From positions 3,968,001 through 4,032,000 of the forward strand of contig NZ_CP134500.1 in the NCBI RefSeq assembly GCF_031760065.1: a stretch of 64,000 nt of DNA, written 5' to 3'. Shown piece by piece: positions 21,166 through 28,812 of the stretch (position 1 is the first letter of the stretch; every line of letters starts with the position of its first letter). The DNA is from Streptomyces durocortorensis (lineage in GTDB: Bacteria; Actinomycetota; Actinomycetes; Streptomycetales; Streptomycetaceae). The notes below the pieces were generated by a model that ran no database searches, had not been told where the DNA came from, and saw only the letters and a program-made list of their open reading frames with translations. The translations under genes were made by a program, and so were the position numbers.

Positions 21166-22176
21166 GTGCGGAAACTCTGGGTGTTCGGTGGCATCGGCGT
21201 CGGCATGGTCATGTGCTTCCTGGCGCTGCTCGTCGTCGGTACGTACTCGGCCGCCGCCGGACTTGCCGGGGCGGGCGGCGGTGGTGCCGTCGCGCTCGCC
21301 AAGGGCGCCGTTCCGGCGCGGTACCAGCCGCTCGTGCAGAAGTGGGGCGATCTCTGCCCCGCCATCAACCCCGCGCTGCTGGCCGCGCAGTTGTACCAGG
21401 AGAGCGGCTGGAATCCGCGGGCGCAGAGCCACGCCGCCGCGCAGGGCATCGCCCAGTTCATCCCTGGCACCTGGGCCACACACGGGATCGACGGCAACGG
21501 CGACGGGAAGCGGGACGTCTGGGACCCCGCCGACGCGATTCCCTCGGCGGCCTCGTACGACTGCGAGCTCGCCGGGTACGTGAAGAAGGTGCCGGGTGAC
21601 CCGACGAACAACATGCTGGCCGCCTACAACGCCGGGGCCTACGCGGTGATCAAGTACGGCGGTGTCCCGCCTTACAAGGAGACGCAGAACTACGTCAAGA
21701 TCATCCGCTCGCTGGAGAAGAGCTTCGCCCGGCCGGTCGGTCGTGTCGCGCCCTCCCGGCAGGCGGCCGGGGCCATCTACTTCGCGCAGAAGAAGCTCGG
21801 CACGCCGTATCTGTGGGGCGGCAACGGGACGCCCGAGCAGCAGGGGCGGTTCGACTGCTCGGGGCTGACCCAGGCGGCGTACCGGACCGTGGGCATCGAG
21901 CTGCCGCGCGTCGCCAACGACCAGTACAACGCGGGACCGCATCCCGCGCGGGACGAACTGCTTCCGGGGGACCTGGTGTTCTTCTCCGACGACCTGACCA
22001 ACTCCCGGGCGATCCGGCATGTCGGGCTGTATGTCGGGGGCGGCTATATGATCAATGCCCCGTTCACGGGGGCGGTGATCCGGTTCGACAAGATCGATAC
22101 GCCGGACTACTTCGGTGCGACCCGGGTCACCAAGGACGGGGCGGCTGCCCTGCCGACGGATCTGCCTCCGGGGTGA
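21166..22176 (+). CDS. bifunctional lytic transglycosylase / NlpC-P60 endopeptidase
   Basis: This 336-residue exported wall hydrolase has an N-terminal membrane anchor or signal (about residues 4-25). A lytic transglycosylase domain follows, with catalytic Glu at about 79 in YQESGWNP and the family block AAQGIAQFIPGTWATHG. The NlpC/P60 domain has its Cys at about 231 in RFDCSGLTQ and its His in IRHVGLYVGG. The pair would cut both glycan strands and peptide stems. Such two-domain enzymes accompany Gram-positive T4SS (VirB1 role, opening the wall), which fits the neighbouring operon. The GTG start at 21166 follows GAGGG closely. The second domain ends near the C-terminus with no wall-binding module. 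Confidence 0.92.
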   Translation: MRKLWVFGGIGVGMVMCFLALLVVGTYSAAAGLAGAGGGGAVALAKGAVPARYQPLVQKWGDLCPAINPALLAAQLYQESGWNPRAQSHAAAQGIAQFIPGTWATHGIDGNGDGKRDVWDPADAIPSAASYDCELAGYVKKVPGDPTNNMLAAYNAGAYAVIKYGGVPPYKETQNYVKIIRSLEKSFARPVGRVAPSRQAAGAIYFAQKKLGTPYLWGGNGTPEQQGRFDCSGLTQAAYRTVGIELPRVANDQYNAGPHPARDELLPGDLVFFSDDLTNSRAIRHVGLYVGGGYMINAPFTGAVIRFDKIDTPDYFGATRVTKDGAAALPTDLPPG

Positions 22177-22497
22177 GACGGATTCCTCTCCAGGGGTCCG
22201 CTTCCGGAGGCCCGCCGCCACGGCTGACGTCCAGTCATCCGTGGCCGGAACTCTCCGTGAAGCCTGGGCCCTGAGCTGCGGCGACGAGTCACTCTTCGAT
22301 AACGTCATGGTGATCATTCGGTGGAGAGCGGAACGCACGCGGCGGCCGGGCCGTTCCCTGGAGAGCACAGTGCAGTAGAAGCGGATCGCACCGAACACGG
22401 GGGTTCGACCACGGCGGCGCGCTCGGACGTGCGTCGCAGCAGATGATCCAGCAGATGAAGCAGCAGATGAAGCAGACAAGGCAAGGGGCCGCAGCAG
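22177..22497. other. intergenic region with short AGCAGATGA repeats
   Basis: No gene is visible in these 320 bases. Immediately before the PAP2 start, AGCAGATGA-type 9- to 12-base units repeat four or five times (22437-22499), and the last one overlaps the start codon context. Confidence 0.5.
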
Positions 22498-23229
22498 ATG
22501 GCTGGACTCGAACTCGACGGGTCGAACCCGGACGTCAGTCTGCTCTACGACATCAACGGGCTCGCGAAGGCCGCTCCGACCTGGTTCGACCGGACCATGG
22601 AGTTCGTCGGCGAGTACGGGATCATGTTCGGCCTGGTCCTGGTGGGCCTGTGGTGCTGGTGGAGCATGCGCAAGCGAGGGACGCTCGACGACTCGGTGAC
22701 GGCTGCCGCCGCCATCGTCTGGGCTCCGCTCGCCGCCGCGATCGCGATCATCATCAACATCCCGATCCGCGGATTCGTCGAACGGCCTCGTCCGTTCAAC
22801 GACCACGAAGGCCTTGAGGTCCTGATCCACGGCAAGACGGACTTCTCGTTCGTCAGTGACCACTCCACGCTGGCCATGGGCATCGCCGTCGGCATCTTCG
22901 TGGCGAACCGGAAGTTCGGCTTCATCGCGATCGGCCTCGCGCTCTTCGCGGGTGTCAGCCGGATCTACATGGGCGTCCACTACCCGACCGACGTGATCGG
23001 TGGGTTCGCCCTCGGTACGGCCGTCACCCTGCTCCTGGCGCCGCTCGCCATGGCGCTGCTGACTCCGCTGATGGCGGCGATCTCGCGTTCGCCGCGCGTC
23101 GGCTGGTTCGTCCGCTCCAAGAAGCTGTCCGTCGCGTACACCGATGAGCGCGGCGACGCGATGGGCATCCCCGAGCCGCGGCCCGGGGCCGGACGCGGCG
23201 ACGCCGGGGAAAAGGATCTCGCCGCCTGA
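22498..23229 (+). CDS. PAP2 superfamily membrane phosphatase
   Basis: This 243-residue polytopic membrane protein carries the three PAP2 motifs: RGFVERPRP (motif 1), FVSDHST (motif 2, with SDHS replacing PSGH) and SRIYMGVHYPTDVIGG (motif 3, with the catalytic His and Asp). It resembles BcrC-type undecaprenyl diphosphate phosphatases, which recycle the cell-wall lipid carrier on the outer membrane face, though phosphatidate or other lipid phosphates are possible. ATG at 22498 has AAGGGG about 10 bases upstream. A strong terminator follows at 23269-23303. Confidence 0.92.
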   Translation: MAGLELDGSNPDVSLLYDINGLAKAAPTWFDRTMEFVGEYGIMFGLVLVGLWCWWSMRKRGTLDDSVTAAAAIVWAPLAAAIAIIINIPIRGFVERPRPFNDHEGLEVLIHGKTDFSFVSDHSTLAMGIAVGIFVANRKFGFIAIGLALFAGVSRIYMGVHYPTDVIGGFALGTAVTLLLAPLAMALLTPLMAAISRSPRVGWFVRSKKLSVAYTDERGDAMGIPEPRPGAGRGDAGEKDLAA

Positions 23230-23268
23230 CCCTCCGCTCGACCGTCAACTGCATGATCGTTTTGCCTC

Positions 23269-23303
23269 CGTTCCCCCAGGTGCTCAGAGCGCCTGGGGGA
23301 ACG
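23269..23303 (+). terminator. terminator hairpin after the PAP2 gene
   Basis: Arms CGTTCCCCCAGG (23269-23280) and CCTGGGGGAACG (23292-23303) pair perfectly around an 11-base loop. It lies between convergent genes and may act in both directions. No long T run follows. Confidence 0.7.
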
Positions 23304-23346
23304 TGCGTGTAGGGGTACCCGGCGGTCTTGTACGGGTACCCGGCGG

Positions 23347-23628
23347 TCAGGCGGCGGCGAGGTGTTCGGCTGCGTCGGTACGGGCCCGGTCCCGGGACCT
23401 GCGCGCCGGGCCCGACCAGCCGCAGGTGCAGCGGGCCAGGCAGAACGAGCCGCGCTCGATTGTCGTGGCGCTGTGCCCCACCGATGACGGAGGGGGAGGG
23501 GGAGCGGGAGGGGAAGAAGGTGAAGGGGGCGCAGGGGGTGGGGAGTGCGCCGGTGGGGTGAGGGCGGGCCGGATCTGGGTGTGCGGGACGGTGGCGGTGC
23601 GAGCTGGGGCAGGGGGTTCCTCATGCAC
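23347..23628 (-). CDS. small conserved-type Streptomyces protein with CxC motif
   Basis: This protein of about 93 residues has a Pro/Thr-rich N-terminal half. Its C-terminal segment reads SATTIERGSFCLARCTCGW then RRSRDRARTDAAEHL, a pattern I recognise from small Streptomyces proteins in which clustered Cys may bind zinc. The proposed GTG at 23628 is a guess, because the frame stays open upstream through a 39-bp tandem repeat. Function unknown. Confidence 0.6.
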   Translation of the reverse strand: MHEEPPAPARTATVPHTQIRPALTPPAHSPPPAPPSPSSPPAPPPPPSSVGHSATTIERGSFCLARCTCGWSGPARRSRDRARTDAAEHLAAA

Positions 23629-23991
23629 GTGACCACGGTACTGGCGGCGGCCGGTGAACGGAGGGCCGAGTACCGGCCGCCCTCCGTGCGCTCGCCGCGC
23701 ATGACCCACCGGCTGCCCGCCCTGCGGCCGCCGCCCCGCATGACCCACCGGCTGCCCGCCCTGCGGCCGCCGCCCCGCATGACCCACCGGCTGCCCGCCC
23801 TGCGGCCGCCGCCCCGCATGACCCACCAGCCGCCCGCCGTGCGGCCGCTCCGCATAGCGCCCACCGGCTGCCCGCGTACCCGCCCCCGCCGCTCGTCGCG
23901 CCGGGGGCGGCGTGACGAGCGGCGCCGGTGGTCGTTATGCGAGGCGGGTGAGGGCTCGGGCCGGGCGGAAGTCGTTGGGGGTTGGCAGGCG
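23629..23991. other. divergent intergenic region containing a 39-bp tandem repeat
   Basis: This region lies between the minus-strand CxC protein and the plus-strand lipoprotein. Its main content is the minisatellite at 23698-23850. Both strands stay open through it only because the 39-bp unit is a multiple of three. Confidence 0.6.
23698..23850. repeat. 39-bp tandem repeat (minisatellite)
   Basis: The unit begins CGCATGACCCACCGGCTGCC and recurs with period 39 (ATG at 23701, 23740, 23779, 23818). The first three copies are identical and the fourth is diverged. On the plus strand it reads as MTHRLPALRPPPR per unit, but it lies upstream of the likely start of the lipoprotein gene. Confidence 0.9.
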
Positions 23992-24882
23992 ATGGTGGTG
24001 CAGCAGTACAGGTACGGAGGCGGGGCCCGTGCTGCCTGCGCCCTCGCCGTGGCCGGGGTGATGGCGGTCACCGCCGGGTGCTCCAGTGGGGACGGCGGTG
24101 ATGACGGGAGCGGCGCGGGTGACGGGTCCGGGCAGCGTGCCGTGGCCGCCGAGCGTCCGATCGATGTGCTCGGGCAGGCCGCGGACGCCCTCGTCGAGGC
24201 GGGCGGTGCGGAGGCCCGTACGTCGATGGAGACGGCGGTCGGCGGGACCCGGGTGACGATCCGGGGGCAGGGCGCGTACGACTTCCGTACGCAGCTGGGG
24301 CGGCTCAAGGTGGTGCTGCCCCAGGACGCGGCGGGCAAGGACGCGGCGGGCGAGGGCGGCCACCGGCCGATCACCGAGCTGCTGGCCCCCGGCGCGCTGT
24401 ACATGAAGAACCGTGGCGCCGGGGTGCCCGACGACAAGTGGGTCCGGATCGACACGACCACGCTGAAGGACGGCAACCTCGTCACCGGTGGGGTCACCGA
24501 TCCGATGGCCGCCGCCGAACTGCTGCGCGGGGCCGACCAGGTGACGTACGTGGGGAAGTCCGAGCTGGCCGGGGTGATGGTGCGTCACTACCGCGGCGTC
24601 GCGGACCTCGGGCGTGCCGCGCGGGATGCCTCTCCCCTGTCACGCGGGGCGTTGAGCGCGGCGGCGAAAGGGTTCAGCAACGATGCCGTCCCCTTCGACG
24701 CCTACTTCGACGAGGACGGCCGGCTGCGGAAGGTACGCCACCGCTTCAGCTTCTCCTCCGAGGCCGGGGGCCCTGAGGTGTCGGTCGTCTCGACGCTGCT
24801 GCTGTACGGGTTCGGGCTGCCCGTCACCGTCACCCTGCCGGACGACGACGACATCTTCACCGGCCAGATCCAGCAGGGTTGA
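23992..24882 (+). CDS. LppX/LprG-like lipoprotein
   Basis: This 296-residue lipoprotein starts at ATG 23992 with a signal peptide ending in the lipobox VTAGC and a Gly/Asp/Ser-rich spacer. The body has repeating beta-strand patterns and phrases such as YMKNRGAGVPDDKWVRID and YVGKSELAGVMVRHYRGV, as in LppX/LprAFG-type actinobacterial lipoproteins that can hold lipids. Upstream in-frame sequence through the tandem repeat is excluded because the signal peptide fixes the start. It is anchored on the outer face of the membrane; the ligand is unknown. Confidence 0.85.
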   Translation: MVVQQYRYGGGARAACALAVAGVMAVTAGCSSGDGGDDGSGAGDGSGQRAVAAERPIDVLGQAADALVEAGGAEARTSMETAVGGTRVTIRGQGAYDFRTQLGRLKVVLPQDAAGKDAAGEGGHRPITELLAPGALYMKNRGAGVPDDKWVRIDTTTLKDGNLVTGGVTDPMAAAELLRGADQVTYVGKSELAGVMVRHYRGVADLGRAARDASPLSRGALSAAAKGFSNDAVPFDAYFDEDGRLRKVRHRFSFSSEAGGPEVSVVSTLLLYGFGLPVTVTLPDDDDIFTGQIQQG

Positions 24883-25123
24883 GGGAAGGGGAGGGGAAGG
24901 GGGAGGCAGGGGGAGGGGCGGGTGGTGGCCCGTGGAGGGGTCTGGTGGGGCGGGGTGGCCGGTTGGGAGGGGGCCGAAATGGTCCGTCCGTGCCATGCGC
25001 GGTGCGTATCGCGATCCCTACGCTAGGAAGCCGGTATGTGTCGGGGCCCTGGTTGTCAGGGTCCCGGTTGCCGGGTCCCGGTTGCCGGGTCCCGGGCCTC
25101 AGGGGCGACGACGGCAGAGAGAG
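24883..25123. other. intergenic with short 14-bp direct repeats
   Basis: G-rich region (24885-24960), then near 25060-25095 a CCGGGTCCCGGTTG-type unit repeated two to three times. No gene is evident. Confidence 0.5.
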
Positions 25124-25360
25124 GTGACGCAGGTGGTGACGCTCAGCGCTCCGAACGCTCAGGACTGTGTGGCCCTCGCCGAGATCGAACTGTGTGGCGA
25201 GCTGATGATCGCCGCGTCGGCGGTGGCGGGCGAGGAACGCCTCAGCCCCGACCGTATCGACGAGGTGCTCAAGGTCCGGGACGAGTCGCTCGGTGTCCGG
25301 GGCAGGGACACGGAGTCCTGGACGGCGACCGTCCCCCGGCAGGCTGCTCGCCGGGGATGA
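25124..25360 (+). CDS. hypothetical small acidic protein
   Basis: A 78-residue protein from GTG 25124 (AGAGAGG just upstream) contains LSAPNAQDCVALAEIELCGE and LSPDRIDEVLKVRDESLG. It is acidic, probably helical, with no signal and no domain I recognise. Ordinary Streptomyces codon usage and a real ribosome-binding site support it. An antisense frame overlaps it but looks like a shadow. Confidence 0.65.
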   Translation: MTQVVTLSAPNAQDCVALAEIELCGELMIAASAVAGEERLSPDRIDEVLKVRDESLGVRGRDTESWTATVPRQAARRG

Positions 25361-25587
25361 CCCCACGCCCGTGGCGCCGGGCGGACCGAACGCCCCTGGT
25401 GGCCTGTATACCCCGGGCAGCTCCTTCTGCCCCTGGCGGCCCGACGCCCCTAGTGGCCCGTGTGCCCCGGGCAACCCCGTATGCCCCCGGTGGCCCGTAC
25501 GCCCCAGGTGCCCTGTATGTCCCGGGGTGGGGCGGGCGCGGGCTCCTCGTCCCGCCCACGCGGACCCGGCCCCCGCCCCGCCCCGCC
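25361..25587. repeat. degenerate 9-/18-base-period GC repeat
   Basis: Phrases such as GTGGCCCGTGTGCCCCGGGC recur imperfectly (25385-25540). On the minus strand, in a frame that starts with GTGA overlap at the csoR stop, they read as collagen-like Gly-X-Y triplets. The frame then runs antisense through the 25124-25360 gene, so coding is doubtful. Confidence 0.5.
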
Positions 25588-25971
25588 TCACGTACGCAGC
25601 AGGCGGGCGATCGCCTTCGTGGCCTCTTCGACCTTCGCGTCGATCTCCTCGCCGCCCTTGACCGCCGCGTCGGCGACGCAGTGGCGCAGGTGCTCCTCCA
25701 GCAGCTGGAGGGCGAAGGACTGCAGGGCCTTCGTGGAGGCCGAGACCTGGGTGAGTATGTCGATGCAGTAGACGTCCTCGTCGACCATGCGCTGGAGGCC
25801 GCGGATCTGGCCCTCGATCCGTCGCAGCCGTTTGAGGTGTTCGTCCTTCTGGTGGTGGTAGCCGTGGATGCCGCGGTCGTGGTCGGTGACGACGTCCGCG
25901 GGGGCGGTCGCCTCGGGGTCAGGGGCCGCCGCGCCCGCCGATTCCGTCCCCGTGGTCCCGGTCGTGGTCAT
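25588..25971 (-). CDS. csoR: CsoR-type copper-sensing repressor
   Basis: This 127-residue protein is a CsoR/RcnR-family helical repressor. A variable N-terminal tail of about 38 residues precedes the core RLRRIEGQIRGLQRMVDED. Cu(I) ligands expected for CsoR are present: Cys in VYCIDIL, and His and Cys in EEHLRHC. The protein binds as a tetramer to GC-rich palindromes and releases on Cu(I), derepressing copper efflux genes. A matching operator lies at 26085-26103. ATG at 25971 fits the family; an extension to 26169 would run through the operator. No copper ATPase gene is adjacent. Confidence 0.93.
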   Translation of the reverse strand: MTTTGTTGTESAGAAAPDPEATAPADVVTDHDRGIHGYHHQKDEHLKRLRRIEGQIRGLQRMVDEDVYCIDILTQVSASTKALQSFALQLLEEHLRHCVADAAVKGGEEIDAKVEEATKAIARLLRT

Positions 25972-26084
25972 CTGCGTCCTCCGTCTGTCCTCGTGGGGCT
26001 TGTCCTCATGGGGCTCATGAGGACCGGGGCCCTGCGGTGCTGCGTAACCGCTCTGCCGTGCCGGCCTGCCGCGCCTGACGTCCT

Positions 26085-26103
26085 TATACCCCTGCCGGGT
26101 ATA
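26085..26103. promoter_or_regulatory. CsoR operator palindrome
   Basis: TATACCCCTGCCGGGTATA is a perfect palindrome in its outer seven bases (TATACCC/GGGTATA) around a 5-base centre, and matches the known CsoR box (ATACCC..GGGTAT). It lies 114 bases upstream of csoR, consistent with autoregulation. Confidence 0.85.
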
Positions 26104-26248
26104 TCGTACCGAATCCTGCCGAAACGTGACCGGGGGTCCGTACTGATCACTCTGTCCGATGGGCGACACTGAAGAACGCCGGTTAGCCGTGGCCGGATGA
26201 TGCGCCTAGCATCAGCCTGACCGAACTCAATGCACCCGAGGACCCCAC

Positions 26249-26869
26249 GTGCGCTTTCGTCTGACCCCCAGGGAGACGAGCTTCTACGACATGTTCTCCG
26301 CGTCCGCGGACAACATTGTCACGGGCTCGAAACTCCTGATGGAACTGCTCGGGGCGGATTCTGCCTCCCGAGTCGAGATCGCGGAGCGGATGCGGGCAGC
26401 GGAGCACGCGGGGGACGATGCCACCCACGCGATCTTCCACCAGCTCAACTCCTCCTTCATCACGCCGTTCGACCGCGAGGACATCTACAAGCTGGCGTCC
26501 TCGCTCGACGACATCATGGACTTCATGGAGGAGGCCGTCGACCTGGTCGTCCTCTACCAGGTCCAGGAGCTTCCCAAGGGCGTCGAGCAGCAGATCGAGG
26601 TGCTGGCCCGGGCGGCGGAGCTGACCGCCGAGGCCATGCCGGGGCTGCGGACCATGGACAACCTCACGGAGTACTGGATCGAGGTCAACCGGCTGGAGAA
26701 CCAGGCCGACCAGATCCACCGCAAGCTGCTCGCCCACCTCTTCAACGGCAAGTACGACGCCATGGAGGTGCTGAAGCTCAAGCAGATCGTGGACGTGCTG
26801 GAAGAGGCGGCTGACGCTTTCGAGCACGTCGCCAACACCGTGGAGACCATCGCGGTCAAGGAGTCCTGA
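26249..26869 (+). CDS. PhoU-like (DUF47) Pit accessory protein
   Basis: This 206-residue all-helical protein belongs to the DUF47/PhoU-like family. It has the signature FYDMFSASADNIVTGS near the N-terminus, FDREDIYKLASSLDDIMDF in the middle and VLKLKQIVDVLEEAAD near the end. These proteins bind metal clusters and modulate the adjacent Pit phosphate transporter. GTG at 26249 has a GAGG 8-9 bases upstream. It is followed after five bases by pit, so the pair is one operon. Confidence 0.92.
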   Translation: MRFRLTPRETSFYDMFSASADNIVTGSKLLMELLGADSASRVEIAERMRAAEHAGDDATHAIFHQLNSSFITPFDREDIYKLASSLDDIMDFMEEAVDLVVLYQVQELPKGVEQQIEVLARAAELTAEAMPGLRTMDNLTEYWIEVNRLENQADQIHRKLLAHLFNGKYDAMEVLKLKQIVDVLEEAADAFEHVANTVETIAVKES

Positions 26870-26874
26870 ACCTC

Positions 26875-27873
26875 GTGGACACCTTTGCGCTGATCGTGAC
26901 CATCGGTGTCGCGCTCGGATTCACGTATACGAACGGCTTCCACGACTCGGCGAACGCCATCGCCACCTCTGTCTCCACCCGGGCGCTGACCCCGCGTGCG
27001 GCCCTGGCGATGGCGGCGGTGATGAACCTCGCCGGTGCCTTCCTGGGCCAGGGGGTCGCCAAGACCGTCAGCGAAGGCCTCATCGCCACGCCCGTGGGGC
27101 AGAAGGGGATGGGCATCCTGTTCGCGGCGCTGGTCGGCGCGATCATCTGGAACCTCATCACCTGGTACTTCGGCCTCCCCTCCTCGTCCTCGCACGCCCT
27201 GTTCGGCGGGATGGTCGGGGCGGCGCTGGCCGGTGGTACGGATGTGATCTGGTCCGGGGTGCTGGAGAAGGTCGTCATCCCGATGTTCATCTCCCCGGTC
27301 GTCGGCCTGCTGGTCGGCTACCTGGTGATGGTCGGCATCATGTGGATGTTCCGGAACGCCAACCCGCACAAGGCCAAGCGCGGCTTCCGGATCGCGCAGA
27401 CGGTCTCGGCGGCGGGCATGGCGCTCGGCCACGGTCTCCAGGACGCCCAGAAGACGATGGGCATCGTGGTGATGGCCCTGGTCATCGCCGATATCGAGGG
27501 CCCCAACGACGAGATCCCCATCTGGGTGAAGATCGCCTGTGCGGTGATGCTCTCGCTGGGTACGTACGCGGGTGGCTGGCGCATCATGCGGACCCTCGGC
27601 CGGAAGATCATCGAGCTGGACCCGCCGCAGGGCTTCGCGGCGGAGACGACCGGCGCGTCGATCATGTTCGGCTCGGCGTTCCTCTTCCACGCCCCGATCT
27701 CCACGACGCACGTCATCACCTCCGCGATCATGGGCGTCGGCGCCACGAAGCGGGTGAACGCCGTGCGCTGGGGCGTCGCGAAGAACATCATCCTCGGCTG
27801 GTTCATCACCATGCCGGCCGCGGCGCTGGTGGCCGCTCTCAGCTATGGAGCGGTGTTCCTGTTCTTCGGCTGA
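26875..27873 (+). CDS. pit: low-affinity inorganic phosphate transporter (PiT family)
   Basis: This 332-residue polytopic membrane protein is a proton- or metal-phosphate symporter of the Pit family. The duplicated signature is visible: GFTYTNGFHDSANAIA near residue 15 and the second-half block FLFHAPISTTHVITSAIMG near 270, plus GLPSSSSHALFGG. About nine membrane segments. GTG at 26875 follows the PhoU-like gene by five bases. Its 3' end meets pstB, with a strong shared terminator between them. I recall the S. coelicolor equivalent as pitH1. Confidence 0.94.
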   Translation: MDTFALIVTIGVALGFTYTNGFHDSANAIATSVSTRALTPRAALAMAAVMNLAGAFLGQGVAKTVSEGLIATPVGQKGMGILFAALVGAIIWNLITWYFGLPSSSSHALFGGMVGAALAGGTDVIWSGVLEKVVIPMFISPVVGLLVGYLVMVGIMWMFRNANPHKAKRGFRIAQTVSAAGMALGHGLQDAQKTMGIVVMALVIADIEGPNDEIPIWVKIACAVMLSLGTYAGGWRIMRTLGRKIIELDPPQGFAAETTGASIMFGSAFLFHAPISTTHVITSAIMGVGATKRVNAVRWGVAKNIILGWFITMPAAALVAALSYGAVFLFFG

Positions 27874-27913
27874 GCCGACCACGTGCGACGTGGACGTATA
27901 CGTAGACGTGAAG

Positions 27914-27956
27914 GGGTCCGCCCCCGTTCTCCGAGGAGAACGGGGGCGGACCCTTT
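27914..27956. terminator. bidirectional terminator between pit and pstB
   Basis: Perfect 18-bp arms (27914-27931 and 27936-27953) close a CGAG loop, with TTT following on the plus strand and AA preceding. It sits between convergent genes. Confidence 0.9.
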
Positions 27957-28010
27957 CGCCTTGTGGTGGCACCGCCATGCAGCACCGCAAGGCCGTCATG
28001 GGGGAGCGGA

Positions 28011-28787
28011 TCAGCCGAAGCGGCCGGAGATGTAGTCCTCCGTGGCCTGGACCGACGGGTTGGCGAAGATGCGCTCCGTCTCGTCGATCTCGATGAGCTT
28101 GCCGGGCTGGCCCACGGCCGCCAGGTTGAAGAACGCCGTACGGTCCGAGACGCGGGCCGCCTGCTGCATGTTGTGCGTCACGATGACGATCGTGAAGCGC
28201 TCCTTCAGCTCGCCGATCAGGTCCTCGATGGCGAGGGTCGAGATCGGGTCGAGCGCCGAGCACGGCTCGTCCATCAGCAGGACCTGAGGCTCGACCGCGA
28301 TGGCGCGGGCGATGCACAGTCGCTGCTGCTGGCCGCCGGAGAGGCCGGAGCCGGGCTTGTTGAGCCGGTCCTTGACCTCGTTCCAGAGGTTGGCGCCCTT
28401 GAGCGACTTCTCCACGACGTCCGTGAGCTCGCTCTTCTTGTACGTGCCGTTCAGACGCAGACCCGCCGCGACGTTGTCGAAGATCGACATGGTCGGGAAG
28501 GGGTTCGGGCGCTGGAAGACCATGCCGACGGTGCGGCGGACGGCGACCGGGTCGACGTCCCTGGCGTAGAGGTTCTCGTCGTCCAGCAGCACCTTGCCCT
28601 CGACGCGACCGCCGGGGGTCACCTCGTGCATGCGGTTCAGGGTGCGCAGGAAGGTGGACTTTCCGCAGCCGGACGGGCCGATGAAGGCCGTCACGGAGCG
28701 GGGCTCGACGGTCATCGAGATGTCGTCGATCGCACGGTGCGTGCCGTAGAAGGCGCTCAGCCCGCTGACATCGATGCGCTTGGCCAT
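28011..28787 (-). CDS. pstB: phosphate ABC transporter ATP-binding protein PstB
   Basis: This 258-residue ABC ATPase powers high-affinity phosphate import. It has Walker [10 protein letters not shown], the PstB-typical signature [14 protein letters not shown], Walker [14 protein letters not shown] and the switch-His region [15 protein letters not shown] at 28787 is preferred over one three codons upstream. Last gene of pstSCAB; 25 bases after pstA. Confidence 0.97.
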   Translation of the reverse strand: MAKRIDVSGLSAFYGTHRAIDDISMTVEPRSVTAFIGPSGCGKSTFLRTLNRMHEVTPGGRVEGKVLLDDENLYARDVDPVAVRRTVGMVFQRPNPFPTMSIFDNVAAGLRLNGTYKKSELTDVVEKSLKGANLWNEVKDRLNKPGSGLSGGQQQRLCIARAIAVEPQVLLMDEPCSALDPISTLAIEDLIGELKERFTIVIVTHNMQQAARVSDRTAFFNLAAVGQPGKLIEIDETERIFANPSVQATEDYISGRFG

Positions 28788-28812
28788 GGGGATCACTTCA
28801 CTTTCGGTGGCC

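Noticed and set aside
9652..22176. Integrative conjugative element
   Set aside because: No integrase, relaxase, replication gene, tRNA att site or flanking direct repeat is visible, and most base composition matches the chromosome.
20398..22980. 860-residue minus-strand open frame
   Set aside because: It is antisense to the wall hydrolase and PAP2 genes, has low-complexity Arg/Asp composition, and arises from third-position G/C bias.
23698..23850. CRISPR array
   Set aside because: The 39-bp units are directly adjacent with no spacers, and no cas gene is present.
23545..23991. N-terminal extension of the lipoprotein through the tandem repeat
   Set aside because: The signal peptide and lipobox begin at 23992, and a 149-residue extension before them would abolish export.
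24857..25591. Collagen-like protein as a full gene
   Set aside because: Most of the frame is antisense to a better supported gene at 25124-25360; only the short repeat part is left as a finding.
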